This document shows positions 7,423 through 15,941 of a DNA stretch of 64,000 nucleotides, piece after piece. The DNA comes from Pyrinomonas methylaliphatogenes. Its GTDB lineage: Bacteria > Acidobacteriota > Blastocatellia > Pyrinomonadales > Pyrinomonadaceae. Numbering within the stretch: position 1 is the first letter of the stretch; the number at the start of each line of letters is the position of its first letter. The DNA lies in contig NZ_CBXV010000005.1 in NCBI RefSeq assembly GCF_000820845.2, positions 1-64,000 on the forward strand. The letters run 5' to 3'. Under the pieces are notes generated by a model. That model did no database searches. It was not told the origin of the DNA and saw only the letters and a program-made list of their open reading frames with translations. A program made the position numbers and the translations under genes.

Positions 7423-7498
7423 AGATCGCATCGCCGAACCAAACAAAACAGAAAAGCACAGACTCTTAAGCTGAGGCTGATCATTAAAGATCGCATCG
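7405..7498. repeat. 29 bp duplication over the permease stop codon with 36 nt insert
   Basis: Bases 7405-7433, which hold the last codons and TAA of the permease gene, recur exactly at 7470-7498. The 36 nt between (7434-7469) match neither flank, and nothing after the second copy resembles them, so this is not a 65 bp tandem duplication. Repeat 29, insert 36 and pitch 65 copy the geometry of CRISPR array A. Confidence 0.95.
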
Positions 7499-7512
7499 TG
7501 AGGGGCGGGTGA

Positions 7513-7542
7513 TCATGATGCGATACTGGTCCGATAGTAAAA
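7513..7542. repeat. Solo sequence resembling the CRISPR array A repeat
   Basis: ACTGGTCCGATAGTAAAA at 7525-7542 matches the 3' half of the array A repeat (ACTGGTCCGATTAAAAC) apart from a two-base insertion. The 5' half is not conserved. It lies just before the Nudix start codon and shortly after the duplication at 7405-7498. It may be a stray repeat or chance. Confidence 0.4.
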
Positions 7543-8133
7543 ATGCCGATGAGTGAAAGAAAAGATCGTGTGGAGAGCATCGAGGATGGAAGCGACGAGA
7601 ACCCTTGGCGACGGATCTCCTCGCGCTTGATTTACGATAATCCGTGGATCCGCGTGCGCGAAGACAGCGTCATCCGTCCCGATGGCATGCCGGGAATCTA
7701 CGGCGTCGTGCACTACAAGAACATCGCCGTCGGCGTGCTTCCGATCGAAGGCGATGACGTATATCTTGTCGGTCAATATCGCTACACGCTCGAACGCTAT
7801 TCGTGGGAGATACCGGAGGGCGGTTGCCCGTTCGGTGAAGATCCGCTCGTGGCGGCGCAACGAGAGTTAAAGGAGGAGACGGGGCTGAGCGCGCGCCATT
7901 GGCGTCGGATGGGAGCGGCGTATCTTTCGAATTCCGTTTCCGATGAATATGCCATCTGGTTCTTAGCGACTGGATTGACTCAAGGCGTAAGCCAGCCTGA
8001 AGGGACGGAGCGGCTGCGTGTGCGGCGCGTGCCGTTCGCTGAGGCTCTGCGGATGGCGCTCGCTGGAGAGATCACCGACGCGCTCAGCTTGTTGGCCATC
8101 ATGCAATACCAGCTAGAGCGAGCGCGGCTTTGA
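7543..8133 (+). CDS. Nudix hydrolase, ADP-ribose pyrophosphatase-like
   Basis: The 196-residue protein carries a full Nudix box around residues 94-116 (GGCPFGEDP then AAQRELKEETGL), which binds divalent metals and hydrolyses nucleoside diphosphate-X compounds. The preceding VYLVGQYRYTLERYSWEIPEGG is typical of the ADP-sugar pyrophosphatase branch (NudF/ADPRase-like). Substrate preference is inferred from that similarity. ATG codons at 7543 and 7549 are both possible starts; no strong ribosome site separates them. It has no obvious operon partner. Confidence 0.9.
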   Translation: MPMSERKDRVESIEDGSDENPWRRISSRLIYDNPWIRVREDSVIRPDGMPGIYGVVHYKNIAVGVLPIEGDDVYLVGQYRYTLERYSWEIPEGGCPFGEDPLVAAQRELKEETGLSARHWRRMGAAYLSNSVSDEYAIWFLATGLTQGVSQPEGTERLRVRRVPFAEALRMALAGEITDALSLLAIMQYQLERARL

Positions 8134-8297
8134 AAAGCTCAACGGCACGCCCTTTTACGCGGCCGTCATAAAGCGACCTTCATCGGCACCGCATATTTTA
8201 GCGATCACGGGCCAGCGTGATCAGACTCTTCGTTGATGGGAGCGGCGAGGCGTTAAACGCTTCGCCGGTCGTGTGCCGCTTTCTTCGCCCCGCCCCG

Positions 8298-8456
8298 ATT
8301 CCGCGCCTCATCTATGAATCAGAGTTCGTCATCGCGATTTTGGCGCGAGCAGCGCCGCCGTCTATCCGCGCTTCATCTGTGGGGCAGAGCCATTGGCGAT
8401 CATCCTATGTCGAGATCGCTACTCTCTATCCGCGCTTCATCTGTAGATCAGAGCCC
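8298..8456. repeat. Three-copy, two-insert repeat over the stop codon of the NamZ fusion gene
   Basis: A roughly 30 bp element with core CCGCGCTTCATCTGT starts at 8298, 8363 and 8427 (steps 65 and 64). The 8427 copy contains the end and stop codon (8437-8439) of the minus-strand gene; the copies at 8363 and 8298 are progressively more diverged and lie downstream of that gene. The two inserts are about 34-35 nt and unrelated to each other. It looks like a miniature CRISPR with the gene end as repeat. Nothing else is seen between the Nudix gene and this element. Confidence 0.85.
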
Positions 8457-10920
8457 GTTCGCGCGCGCGAAGGAACTTTTCCAACTCCTCTTGCCAAGAG
8501 CTTTCGATCGCTTCGGGCGCTTCGCCGCGTTTGAGGCGCGCGAGCGTCTCTTCATTGGCGAGCAAGCGCACATAATCGTCAACTCTCCATTCTTGCGGGT
8601 AGAGTTTGTGCAAAGCGGCGGCGATCTCTATGCCTGTGCGCACGGGGCGAAAACGCTGGCGATCGGTGATGACGATGTTGACGCCGCCGCACTCTTCGCC
8701 TTTGAAGACGGAAGCGCGCGGCGTAAAGCGCACGGGGACGAAACGGACGCCGGGTATCTCGCGTTCGTTCAAATAAGCGGCGAGGCGTTGCCCATCGAGC
8801 CACGGCGCGCCGATGAGTTCAAAGGGCGTGTCTGTGCCGCGCCCGACCGAAAGGTTAGTCGTCTCGAGAAGCCCGATGCCCGGATAGAGCGTCGCTTCCG
8901 TCAAGCTGCGCATGTTGGGCGATGGGTTGATCCACGTGAGGTTCGTCTGATCGAACCACATCGCGCGCCGCCAGCCACGCATCTCGATGACGTGAAGCTC
9001 GCAGCCTATCTTGCGCTCTTCATTGAAGAGGCGGGCCAGTTCGCCGACCGTCATGCCGTGGCGCACGGGGATCGTGTGATAAGCGGTGAAAGAGAGCTTG
9101 TCGGCATCGGCCAGCGGCCCTTCGACATCAAGGCCATTTATCGGATTGGGCCGGTCCAGCACGTAAACGGGGATGCGCGCTTTGGCCGCTTCCTCCATCA
9201 CGTAGCCGAGCGTCGAGATGTATGTGTAGAAGCGCGCGCCGATGTCTTGAATGTCGAAGACGAGCGCGTCAAGGTCGCGCAGTTGCTCCGGCTTCGGGCG
9301 GCGCGTGTCGCCGTAGAGCGAGTAGATCGGCAGTCCCGTCTTCTCATCGCGCGAGTCCGGCACCTTTTCATCGAGCGCGCCGCGAATGCCGTGTTCCGGC
9401 GAGAAGAGGGCCACGAGTTTCACGCCAGGCGCACGCGCCAGCAGATCGATCGTCGGCACACCCCGACGGTTGCGCCCCGTGTGATTGGTGACGAGTCCGA
9501 CGCGTTTGCCGACGAGCGGCTTGAAGCCGTCGCGTTCGAGCACATCTATTCCGGTCAGCACCTCAGCGTTATGGGCCTCTTCCGCGTCACCGATGCGCGC
9601 TCTCGCTTGCGCGCTCGCCATCCGCGGCAGCGTCGCCGACAATTCGGCGGCGAAACGTGCGCTCTCTTCGCGCGCTCGTTCAACCGGCAGGTCCGTAATC
9701 GAAGCGGCGACGATCGAAGCGACACGGCCCCGTAAGGGAGTCACATCGCCTTTGCCGTCCGGATGAACGCGGTTGCTCAAGAAGATGACGAACGTTTCGC
9801 TCGCCGGATCGATCCAGATCGAGGTCCCCGTAAAGCCCGTATGTCCGAATGAACCGAGAGGGAAGAGATCGCCGCGATTGGACGAATAAGCGGTCGCCAT
9901 ATCCCATCCGAGTCCGCGCGCCGCTCCTTCGGCATTGACGGCCCGCGGGCGCGTCATCGCGGCGACGCTCAACGGGCTCAAGATGCGTCGGCCAGCGTAT
10001 TCGCCGCCGTTCAAGATCATCTGGCAATAGATGGCCAGATCGTCCGCCGTGGAGAAGAGTCCGGCGTGACCGGCGACGCCGCCCATGCGATGAGCGGTCG
10101 GGTCGTGCACTTCACCGCGCAAGACCCTTTCAGCTTCGGCGCCAGCGTCTTCGGGATGGCCGCCGAGATAACTCATCTGGCCACGACGGGTTTCGGTCGG
10201 CGCGATGCGCGCAAGAAGGCTGGCGGGCGGACGGAACATCGTCTCGCGCATGCCGAGCGGCTCAAAGATGTTGCGGCGTGCGAACTCATCGAGCGGCAGA
10301 CCGCTCGCGCGCCGGACCACCTCGCCGAGCGCGATGTAGCCGATGTCGCTATAGACGAAGCGCGTTCCCGGCTGATAGCGCAGCGGCTCTTCGATGAGCC
10401 GGCGAATGGCCTCGTCGTAGCCGGTCCACCGTTTGCCGAGATCGAAGTCGGGCGCATAGCCTGCGGTGTGCGTCAACAGTTGCTCGATGGTGATACGTTC
10501 GCGCCCGCCGCCTTTGATCTCCGGGATGTAGCGCGAGAGCGGATCGCTCAAACGCACCTGCCCGCGTTCGACCAAGATCATGATGCTCGTCGCAGTGGCG
10601 ACGACCTTGGTCAAACTCGCCAGATCGAAGATCGTGTCAACGGTCATCGGCTCGCGTTGCGGGACCACGGCTCTCGATCCGTAAGCTTTGCGCCAGACGA
10701 CGCGCCCGCGCCGCGCGACGAGCACGACCGCCCCGGGAAGCCTTCTCTGCGCGATCTCTTGTTCCACGGCGCGATCTATCTCCGCGAGACGCTCGGCTGA
10801 GATGCCGACGGCGGCGGGTGAAGCGGTCGGCAGTTTGTCGGCGACCGCTCGTTGCGCGAAGAGTAGAAGCAGGAGCAGCGCTATGCCGCGCGCATCACAT
10901 TGACGACGGAAGCTCATCAT
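8437..10920 (-). CDS. Serine beta-lactamase-fold esterase fused to NamZ-type exo-N-acetylmuramidase (DUF1343)
   Basis: A signal peptide (residues 1-27, IALLLLLLFAQRAVA) precedes two domains. Residues about 35-420 form a class C beta-lactamase-like domain with SLTK (102-105), YSD (190-192, in place of YxN) and HTG (360-362). Residues about 440-827 match the DUF1343/NamZ family (VGLVTNHTGRN, FSPEHGIRG, YSLYG, LDRPNP). NamZ enzymes release MurNAc from the non-reducing ends of peptidoglycan fragments. The product is probably exported, and it would feed the MurQ/kinase salvage genes transcribed from 17.8 to 12.4 kb. The esterase half may trim peptides or acyl groups; its substrate is unknown. Confidence 0.92.
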   Translation of the reverse strand: MMSFRRQCDARGIALLLLLLFAQRAVADKLPTASPAAVGISAERLAEIDRAVEQEIAQRRLPGAVVLVARRGRVVWRKAYGSRAVVPQREPMTVDTIFDLASLTKVVATATSIMILVERGQVRLSDPLSRYIPEIKGGGRERITIEQLLTHTAGYAPDFDLGKRWTGYDEAIRRLIEEPLRYQPGTRFVYSDIGYIALGEVVRRASGLPLDEFARRNIFEPLGMRETMFRPPASLLARIAPTETRRGQMSYLGGHPEDAGAEAERVLRGEVHDPTAHRMGGVAGHAGLFSTADDLAIYCQMILNGGEYAGRRILSPLSVAAMTRPRAVNAEGAARGLGWDMATAYSSNRGDLFPLGSFGHTGFTGTSIWIDPASETFVIFLSNRVHPDGKGDVTPLRGRVASIVAASITDLPVERAREESARFAAELSATLPRMASAQARARIGDAEEAHNAEVLTGIDVLERDGFKPLVGKRVGLVTNHTGRNRRGVPTIDLLARAPGVKLVALFSPEHGIRGALDEKVPDSRDEKTGLPIYSLYGDTRRPKPEQLRDLDALVFDIQDIGARFYTYISTLGYVMEEAAKARIPVYVLDRPNPINGLDVEGPLADADKLSFTAYHTIPVRHGMTVGELARLFNEERKIGCELHVIEMRGWRRAMWFDQTNLTWINPSPNMRSLTEATLYPGIGLLETTNLSVGRGTDTPFELIGAPWLDGQRLAAYLNEREIPGVRFVPVRFTPRASVFKGEECGGVNIVITDRQRFRPVRTGIEIAAALHKLYPQEWRVDDYVRLLANEETLARLKRGEAPEAIESSWQEELEKFLRARERALIYR

Positions 10921-11234
10921 GATCTTGACCTCACTTGGCGAATCTTACCGGCTGAAAAATCGCGCAAGTTACGCTTCATGCCGTCGAGCCGGAGTATAAG
11001 CGGCGCTTTGTCGTGCATAAATCGCTTTACGGCTTCGCTCGCCTCGAACTCGGGAGAGCTAAAGGCGCGCGACGTTTCGCCGCCCCCGAGCGGGCGAAAA
11101 AATAGCGCGAAATTGCGCGATAAATCGCCCGGTCGAGCGGGCGAAGAGCGAAGGCTATTGTCACCGCTGGCGACTCTTGCTACTCTTTTGAGTTTCAAAA
11201 ACTCGAACCCAACTCTAGAAGAGAAGGATTGAAG
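10921..11234. promoter_or_regulatory. Divergent intergenic region between NamZ fusion and PFK genes
   Basis: This 314-base gap lies between two divergent genes and must hold both promoters, but I cannot pick out clear -35/-10 pairs. CGAGCGGGCGAA is repeated at 11087 and 11134, and GAGTTTCAAAAACTC (near 11191) is an inverted repeat that could be an operator or weak hairpin. The long minus-strand ORF overlapping the PFK gene here is a shadow frame. Confidence 0.35.
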
Positions 11235-12350
11235 ATGAAAGTAAAACGCATTGGTGTTCTGACCGGCGGCGGAGACGCGCCGGGGCTCAATCCAGCGATC
11301 AAGGGGTTGGTCTATCGCGCCAGCGATCATGGCATCTCGGTCATCGGCCTGTATGATGGCTGGCGCAGCCTGCTCGATCCGCCGCTCGAGACGTGGCCGC
11401 TCGATCGCGAGACGGTGCGGCGTTGGGATCGCGATGGTGGAACCAACTTGGGTTCTTCGCGCACCAATCCCTTCAAAGCGCCGAACGAGGCGGGCGAGCG
11501 CGTGGATCGTTCCGACGAAGTGATCAAAAACATGGAGAAGCTCGGCCTCGATGCGCTCGTCGCGTGTGGCGGCGAAGACACGCTCGGCGTGGCGGCGCGC
11601 TTGACGCAGAAGGGCGTGCCCGTGGTCGGCGTGCCCAAAACGATTGACAAAGATCTCGCCGGCACGGATTACACGCTCGGTTTCGACACCGCTCTGCGCA
11701 ACGTGACGGAGATCATCGAATGGTCGCGCAATCCCGCCGGTTCGCACGGTTGGGTGCAGGTGATCGAAGTGATGGGGCGGCATGCCGGGCACTTGGCCTT
11801 CTGGTCCGGCGTCGCCGGTCAAGCCGATTTGATCCTCATTCCCGAACATCCGTTCAGTTATGCCAAAGTCTTCGCGCTTTTGCGCGAGCGGATGGGCGAT
11901 CCGAACCGTCTGACGCGCGATCCGCGACGCCCGCGCTATTCGGTCATCGTCGTCGCCGAGGGCGCGTATGCCGAAGACGGTCAGATCGTCACGCTCGATG
12001 ATCGCCAAGACGCCTTCGGCCATGCGCGTTTGGGCGGCATCGGCGAAATCCTCGCGCGCAAGATACGCGAAGAGACGCCCTATGATGCGCGCTCGGCGGC
12101 CATCGGCCATCCACAACGCGGCGGGCATCCGAGCCCGATCGATCGAATCATGGGACTATCCTTCGGGGCGCGGGCCGCAGATGCCATCGCTGCCGGAGAT
12201 TTCGGCAAGATGGTTTCGGCGCGCGGCATCGCCCCATCGTTCGAACTGTCGCTCGTCGATCTTGGGATCGTCGTCGGCAATCTCAACACGCTCGACGTCG
12301 CGCGTTACTACGATACCGAGCGTTATCACGCGAAAAACCTCGGCATGTGA
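11235..12350 (+). CDS. 6-phosphofructokinase, probably PPi-dependent
   Basis: PFK family (PF00365), 371 residues. ATG 11235 is chosen because AGAAGG (11222-11227) lies seven bases ahead; a TTG at 11229 would add two residues. GVLTGGGDAPGLN opens the nucleotide/phosphate site and TIDKD holds the catalytic Asp. Two diagnostic positions point to pyrophosphate rather than ATP: GGEDT (112-116) has Asp where E. coli ATP-PFK has Gly104, and PKTIDKD (134-140) has Lys where ATP enzymes have Gly124. These residues are known to favour PPi. The enzyme would interconvert fructose-6-phosphate and fructose-1,6-bisphosphate, reversibly if PPi-linked. Confidence 0.93.
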   Translation: MKVKRIGVLTGGGDAPGLNPAIKGLVYRASDHGISVIGLYDGWRSLLDPPLETWPLDRETVRRWDRDGGTNLGSSRTNPFKAPNEAGERVDRSDEVIKNMEKLGLDALVACGGEDTLGVAARLTQKGVPVVGVPKTIDKDLAGTDYTLGFDTALRNVTEIIEWSRNPAGSHGWVQVIEVMGRHAGHLAFWSGVAGQADLILIPEHPFSYAKVFALLRERMGDPNRLTRDPRRPRYSVIVVAEGAYAEDGQIVTLDDRQDAFGHARLGGIGEILARKIREETPYDARSAAIGHPQRGGHPSPIDRIMGLSFGARAADAIAAGDFGKMVSARGIAPSFELSLVDLGIVVGNLNTLDVARYYDTERYHAKNLGM

Positions 12351-12370
12351 CGTTCGACCGACAGTTTGGG

Positions 12371-12401
12371 GCAACGCCGCATCAGCGCGATGTGGCGTTG
12401 C
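12371..12401. terminator. Hairpin between convergent PFK and GH3 genes
   Basis: GCAACGCCGCAT (12371-12382) pairs with ATGTGGCGTTGC (12390-12401) with a single G-T mismatch and a seven-base loop. It lies between the PFK stop (12350) and the GH3 gene and includes the last codons of the GH3 gene, so it could terminate transcription from both sides. There is no long T-run. Confidence 0.5.
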
Positions 12402-14283
12402 TCGCCTCGCCTTTTCGCCATTGGATTCCCGTCCCGCGCGCGTAAAGCCCCGGCAAGCTTATCGGCAAGCGCCCCGTAATGTCGGAAACGCCAAGCAGCG
12501 CGCGCGCCGCCGCCTGTTGCAGGCAAGGCATGTCGCCGTATGCGACCAGATAGGTCTTCAGGTTCGGGAAGTTCTGCAGCAGATAAGGATTGCCGAAGCT
12601 GATCCCGATCACCGGGCGATCGCCGTCAAGCAGAGCGCGCAGCGCACTCTCACCAGCTTTGGGAATGCTCGCGCTGTTCGGCTGGCCTGAGCGGATGCGC
12701 CCGTAGAGCGAAACGACGATGAGATCGGCGCGCGCGGCGCGCTCCAAGGCTTTTCGCCATTCCTCTTCCGAAGACCGGTCGTCAAGCGCAGCCGTTTCGA
12801 CGCGCGCGCCCAAGTGGCCCAGCTCCGTCGTGAACGGGCGCGCCACCCATAACCGATCTTCGCCGTTGGTCACGGCAAGGTTAAAGATGCGCGCGCTTCG
12901 CACGTCGCGCAGCGGAAGGAGTTTGGCTTCGTCGCGCACGAGCGTAATGGCGCGCGCGGCGATCTCCTGTGCGAGTTGTTCGGCCTCACGGCTGGCGACG
13001 AGACGATCGATCGCTTCGAGCGGCGCGTAACGGTTCTGGACCAATCCGAGATCATACTTCGCCGCGAGGATGCGCCGGACCGATTCTTCGATCCTCTTCT
13101 CGCTCAATCGCCCGGTGCGCACGGCTTCGCGCAGACCGCGGATGCACGCGTCGGGATCGGCGGGTTTTAGGAGCATATCGGCTCCGGCCTCGATGGCGCG
13201 CACGGCCGCTTCATCCTGCGTGAAGTAGAGCGTCAAGCCGCTCATGTCGAGCGCATCGGTGACGACCAATCCGCGAAAGCCCAGTTCGCCGCGCAGGAGT
13301 CTGCCCGTGATGACGGGCGAAAGCGTCGCCGGAAGCGTCGCCTTCTCGACGACGATCTCACTCCCCTCTTCGGCATAAACCGGACGCAGGACGCGCTCGC
13401 GCGGTAGCGGCGTGATCGCGGTTGGATCTAGCTGTGGCAAGCCGATGTGACCCGTCATGATCGCGCCGACGCCGGCGCGGATCGCCGCGCGAAACGGCAC
13501 AAGCTCCACTTCGTCCAAACGCTGGCGCCCGACGTTTATCACGGGCAGCCCGCGATGCGAATCGATGGCCGTATCGCCATGGCCGGGGAAATGTTTCGCC
13601 GTCGCGATGACGCCGCCTCTTTGCGCGCCCTCGATGAAGGCGGCGACAAAGCGCGCCACTGTCGCGGGGTCCTCGCCGTAGGAGCGGACGTTGATCACCG
13701 GATTGGCCGCGTTGTTGTTCACGTCCGCCACCGGCGCGAAGATCATTTGCACGCCGAGCGCGCGCGCTTCGCGTGCGGTGATCTCGCCTTGGCGGCGCGC
13801 GTAATCTGGATCGCCTGTGGCCGCGACGGCCATGTTCCACGGAAAATCGGTCGCGTCTTCAAAACGCATCCCCGACCCGGCTTCCAGATCGGCGGAGATG
13901 AGGAGCGGGATGCGCGCCAGACTCTGCATGCGATTCATCAGGTGGACCGATTCATAGACCGGTCCGCGGAACAGGATGATCCCGCCGATCTGATTCTCCT
14001 CGACTTGTCGGCGAAGCGCGCGAAACGCTTCGCTCTCCTGATTGAGGAAAGTGGCGTTGACGCCGATGTGGATCAGTTGCCCGATCTTCTCGTCGAGCGA
14101 CATGCGACGCAGTTGTTCATCGGCCCAACGCAAGGCCGCGGCGGATGGATGTGACGGGTAGGGTGCGATCTGCGGGGGCAAAGCGCGCCCCTGCGCTCGC
14201 ACTGGCGATCGCGCTTGATACGGCAACGCGATGAGCGCGAGAAGAAGGATCGAGATGAAACGGCGTTCTAAGTTTCGCTCCAT
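12382..14283 (-). CDS. Glycoside hydrolase family 3, NagZ-like beta-N-acetylhexosaminidase with C-terminal domain
   Basis: 633 residues with an N-terminal signal-like segment (ISILLLALIALPYQA). The GH3 catalytic barrel carries KHFPGHGD (230-237), then D-S-H (241-243), the Asp-His acid/base dyad typical of NagZ, and TDALDM (342-347) with the nucleophile Asp. A C-terminal alpha/beta domain (about 440-620) resembles that of Bacillus-type two-domain NagZ. The family removes GlcNAc from GlcNAc-MurNAc or muropeptides. It is the last gene of a minus-strand set kinase-murQ-symporter-GH3, with 10 bases to the symporter gene, so it should supply sugars to that pathway. Confidence 0.93.
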   Translation of the reverse strand: MERNLERRFISILLLALIALPYQARSPVRAQGRALPPQIAPYPSHPSAAALRWADEQLRRMSLDEKIGQLIHIGVNATFLNQESEAFRALRRQVEENQIGGIILFRGPVYESVHLMNRMQSLARIPLLISADLEAGSGMRFEDATDFPWNMAVAATGDPDYARRQGEITAREARALGVQMIFAPVADVNNNAANPVINVRSYGEDPATVARFVAAFIEGAQRGGVIATAKHFPGHGDTAIDSHRGLPVINVGRQRLDEVELVPFRAAIRAGVGAIMTGHIGLPQLDPTAITPLPRERVLRPVYAEEGSEIVVEKATLPATLSPVITGRLLRGELGFRGLVVTDALDMSGLTLYFTQDEAAVRAIEAGADMLLKPADPDACIRGLREAVRTGRLSEKRIEESVRRILAAKYDLGLVQNRYAPLEAIDRLVASREAEQLAQEIAARAITLVRDEAKLLPLRDVRSARIFNLAVTNGEDRLWVARPFTTELGHLGARVETAALDDRSSEEEWRKALERAARADLIVVSLYGRIRSGQPNSASIPKAGESALRALLDGDRPVIGISFGNPYLLQNFPNLKTYLVAYGDMPCLQQAAARALLGVSDITGRLPISLPGLYARGTGIQWRKGEASNATSR

Positions 14284-14293
14284 AGCCTGCCAC

Positions 14294-15787
14294 TCAATCG
14301 ATCGGTTGTTCGACGGCGATCGGCTCGCGCTCGAAGATCAGACTGGCCAAATAGGCGATGATGAACGTCACCAGCGAACCGATCAGGACATACCATTGCC
14401 AAGAAATGGCCGTCTGCGCCCAGACGAGAATCATCACGGCGATCCCTGACACCACGCCGATGAGCGCTCCCAACGGCCCGATGCGCTTGGTGAGCGCGCC
14501 GCTGAAGAATAGCCCGAGGATCGGGCCGTTGGTGAAGGAGGCGATCGAAAGCACCGCATCGACGACGCGCTGTTCCATCGCGATCGCGGCGATGGCAACG
14601 GCGATCTGGACCACGCCCCAACCGGCCGTCAACGCGCGCGAGACGGTCAGATAGTGCGTTTCGGAACGCTGCGGCGCAAGGAGCGGCCTGTAAAAATCTG
14701 TGAGCGCCGTAGCGGCAGAGGAGTTGAGCGATGACGAGAGCGTGCTCATCGCGGCGGCGAATATCGCCGCGATCACGAGGCCGACGATTCCAACCGGCAG
14801 TTGCGTGACGATGAAATGGGGGAAGATGCGATCGGCTTTGGCGGCGACCTCCGCCGGCAGCAGGGCGGGGAAGCGATGGTAGAAGACGAAGAGCATCACG
14901 CCGATAAATAGGAAGAGGACGAACTGCGCGAAGATGATCGCTCCGCTGGCGAGCAACGCGCCGGTCGCTTGACGCGCGTTGCGGCTGCAAAGATAACGCT
15001 GGACCATCAACTGGTCCGTCCCATGCGTCGCCGTCGTCAAGAATGCGCCGCCAACCACGCCGGACCAGAACGTATAGCTGCGCGCGAGGTCGAACGTGAA
15101 ATCGAAGAGCCGAAATTTGTCGAACGCGCTGCCGACGGCGATCACTTCATGCCACCCGCCCGGAATCTGGCCCAGCAGGATCGCGGCGGCAACGAGCGCG
15201 CCGCCAATGTAGATCAAAAGCTGCACGACATCGGTCCAGATGACAGCCGCCATCCCGCCGAGATAGGTGTAGAAGATCGTCACCGCGCCGATGATCAGGA
15301 TCGAAGTCGGATCAGCCCAGCCGGTAAGCGCCACAAGGACCAGCGCCGTCGCGTAGAGTCGTATCCCGTCGGCGAGCGAGCGCGTGATCAAAAAGAGCGA
15401 AGCGGCGACGCGCTTGACCCGCCCGCCGAACCTTCGATCGAGCACCTGATAGACGGTGAAGAGTTCGCCGCGAAAATAGAGCGGGATGAAGAGCGCGACG
15501 ATGATCAGCCGCCCGATCATGTAACCGAAGACGAGTTGCAAGAAGGTGAAGTTGCCGCCCTCGCCGCGCGCATTGGCGGCGAAGGCAAAAGCCGGGACGC
15601 TGATGAAGGTCACGGTCGAAGTCTCGGTCGCGACGATCGAACCGGCGAGCGCCCACCACGGGACATCGCGGTCCGAAAGGAAATAGTCGCGTATGTCGCG
15701 CTGCTTGCGCCCGAAATACCAGCCGAAGGCTGTCACGCCGAGCATGTAAGCGACGAGGACGATCAGATCCAGCGGATGGAGCGTCAT
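14294..15787 (-). CDS. Sodium:solute symporter (SSS family), likely amino-sugar uptake
   Basis: 497 residues with about 13 predicted membrane helices, starting [21 protein letters not shown] and containing the SSS-type segment [24 protein letters not shown] typical of the SGLT/sialic acid branch. It would couple Na+ entry to solute uptake in the inner membrane. Its place between murQ and the NagZ-like gene suggests MurNAc, GlcNAc or the disaccharide as substrate; this is inference from context. The next gene starts 10 bases after its stop. Confidence 0.92.
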   Translation of the reverse strand: MTLHPLDLIVLVAYMLGVTAFGWYFGRKQRDIRDYFLSDRDVPWWALAGSIVATETSTVTFISVPAFAFAANARGEGGNFTFLQLVFGYMIGRLIIVALFIPLYFRGELFTVYQVLDRRFGGRVKRVAASLFLITRSLADGIRLYATALVLVALTGWADPTSILIIGAVTIFYTYLGGMAAVIWTDVVQLLIYIGGALVAAAILLGQIPGGWHEVIAVGSAFDKFRLFDFTFDLARSYTFWSGVVGGAFLTTATHGTDQLMVQRYLCSRNARQATGALLASGAIIFAQFVLFLFIGVMLFVFYHRFPALLPAEVAAKADRIFPHFIVTQLPVGIVGLVIAAIFAAAMSTLSSSLNSSAATALTDFYRPLLAPQRSETHYLTVSRALTAGWGVVQIAVAIAAIAMEQRVVDAVLSIASFTNGPILGLFFSGALTKRIGPLGALIGVVSGIAVMILVWAQTAISWQWYVLIGSLVTFIIAYLASLIFEREPIAVEQPID

Positions 15788-15841
15788 GCGCGTCGATGAT
15801 GTTAGCTTAGTCTCGTAGACCTAATCACTTCCAACACGATC

Positions 15842-15935
15842 GCGAAGCCCGAGCGAGCTTCAATGTGCGGCGATGTCAGCGCGCTCGGGGCTGCCGACGA
15901 ATTCGATGCGAAGCCCGAACGAGCTTCGCTGTGCG
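15842..15935. repeat. 28 bp duplication with 38 nt insert just after murQ
   Basis: GCGAAGCCCGA(G/A)CGAGCTT and the bases following it occur at 15842-15869 and 15908-15935 with about three mismatches, pitch 66. The element begins seven bases beyond the murQ stop codon (15942-15944, minus strand) and lies between murQ and the symporter gene. Confidence 0.85.
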
Positions 15936-15941
15936 ACCGCC

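Noticed and set aside
7405-7498. Interpretation of the spaced duplications as insertion-sequence target duplications or slippage
   Set aside because: Inserts of 35-38 nt are far too small for an IS, and slippage would repeat the whole 65-base unit, which is not seen.
10917-12128. 403-codon minus-strand ORF opposite PFK
   Set aside because: Shadow frame of a strongly supported PFK gene; no family resemblance.
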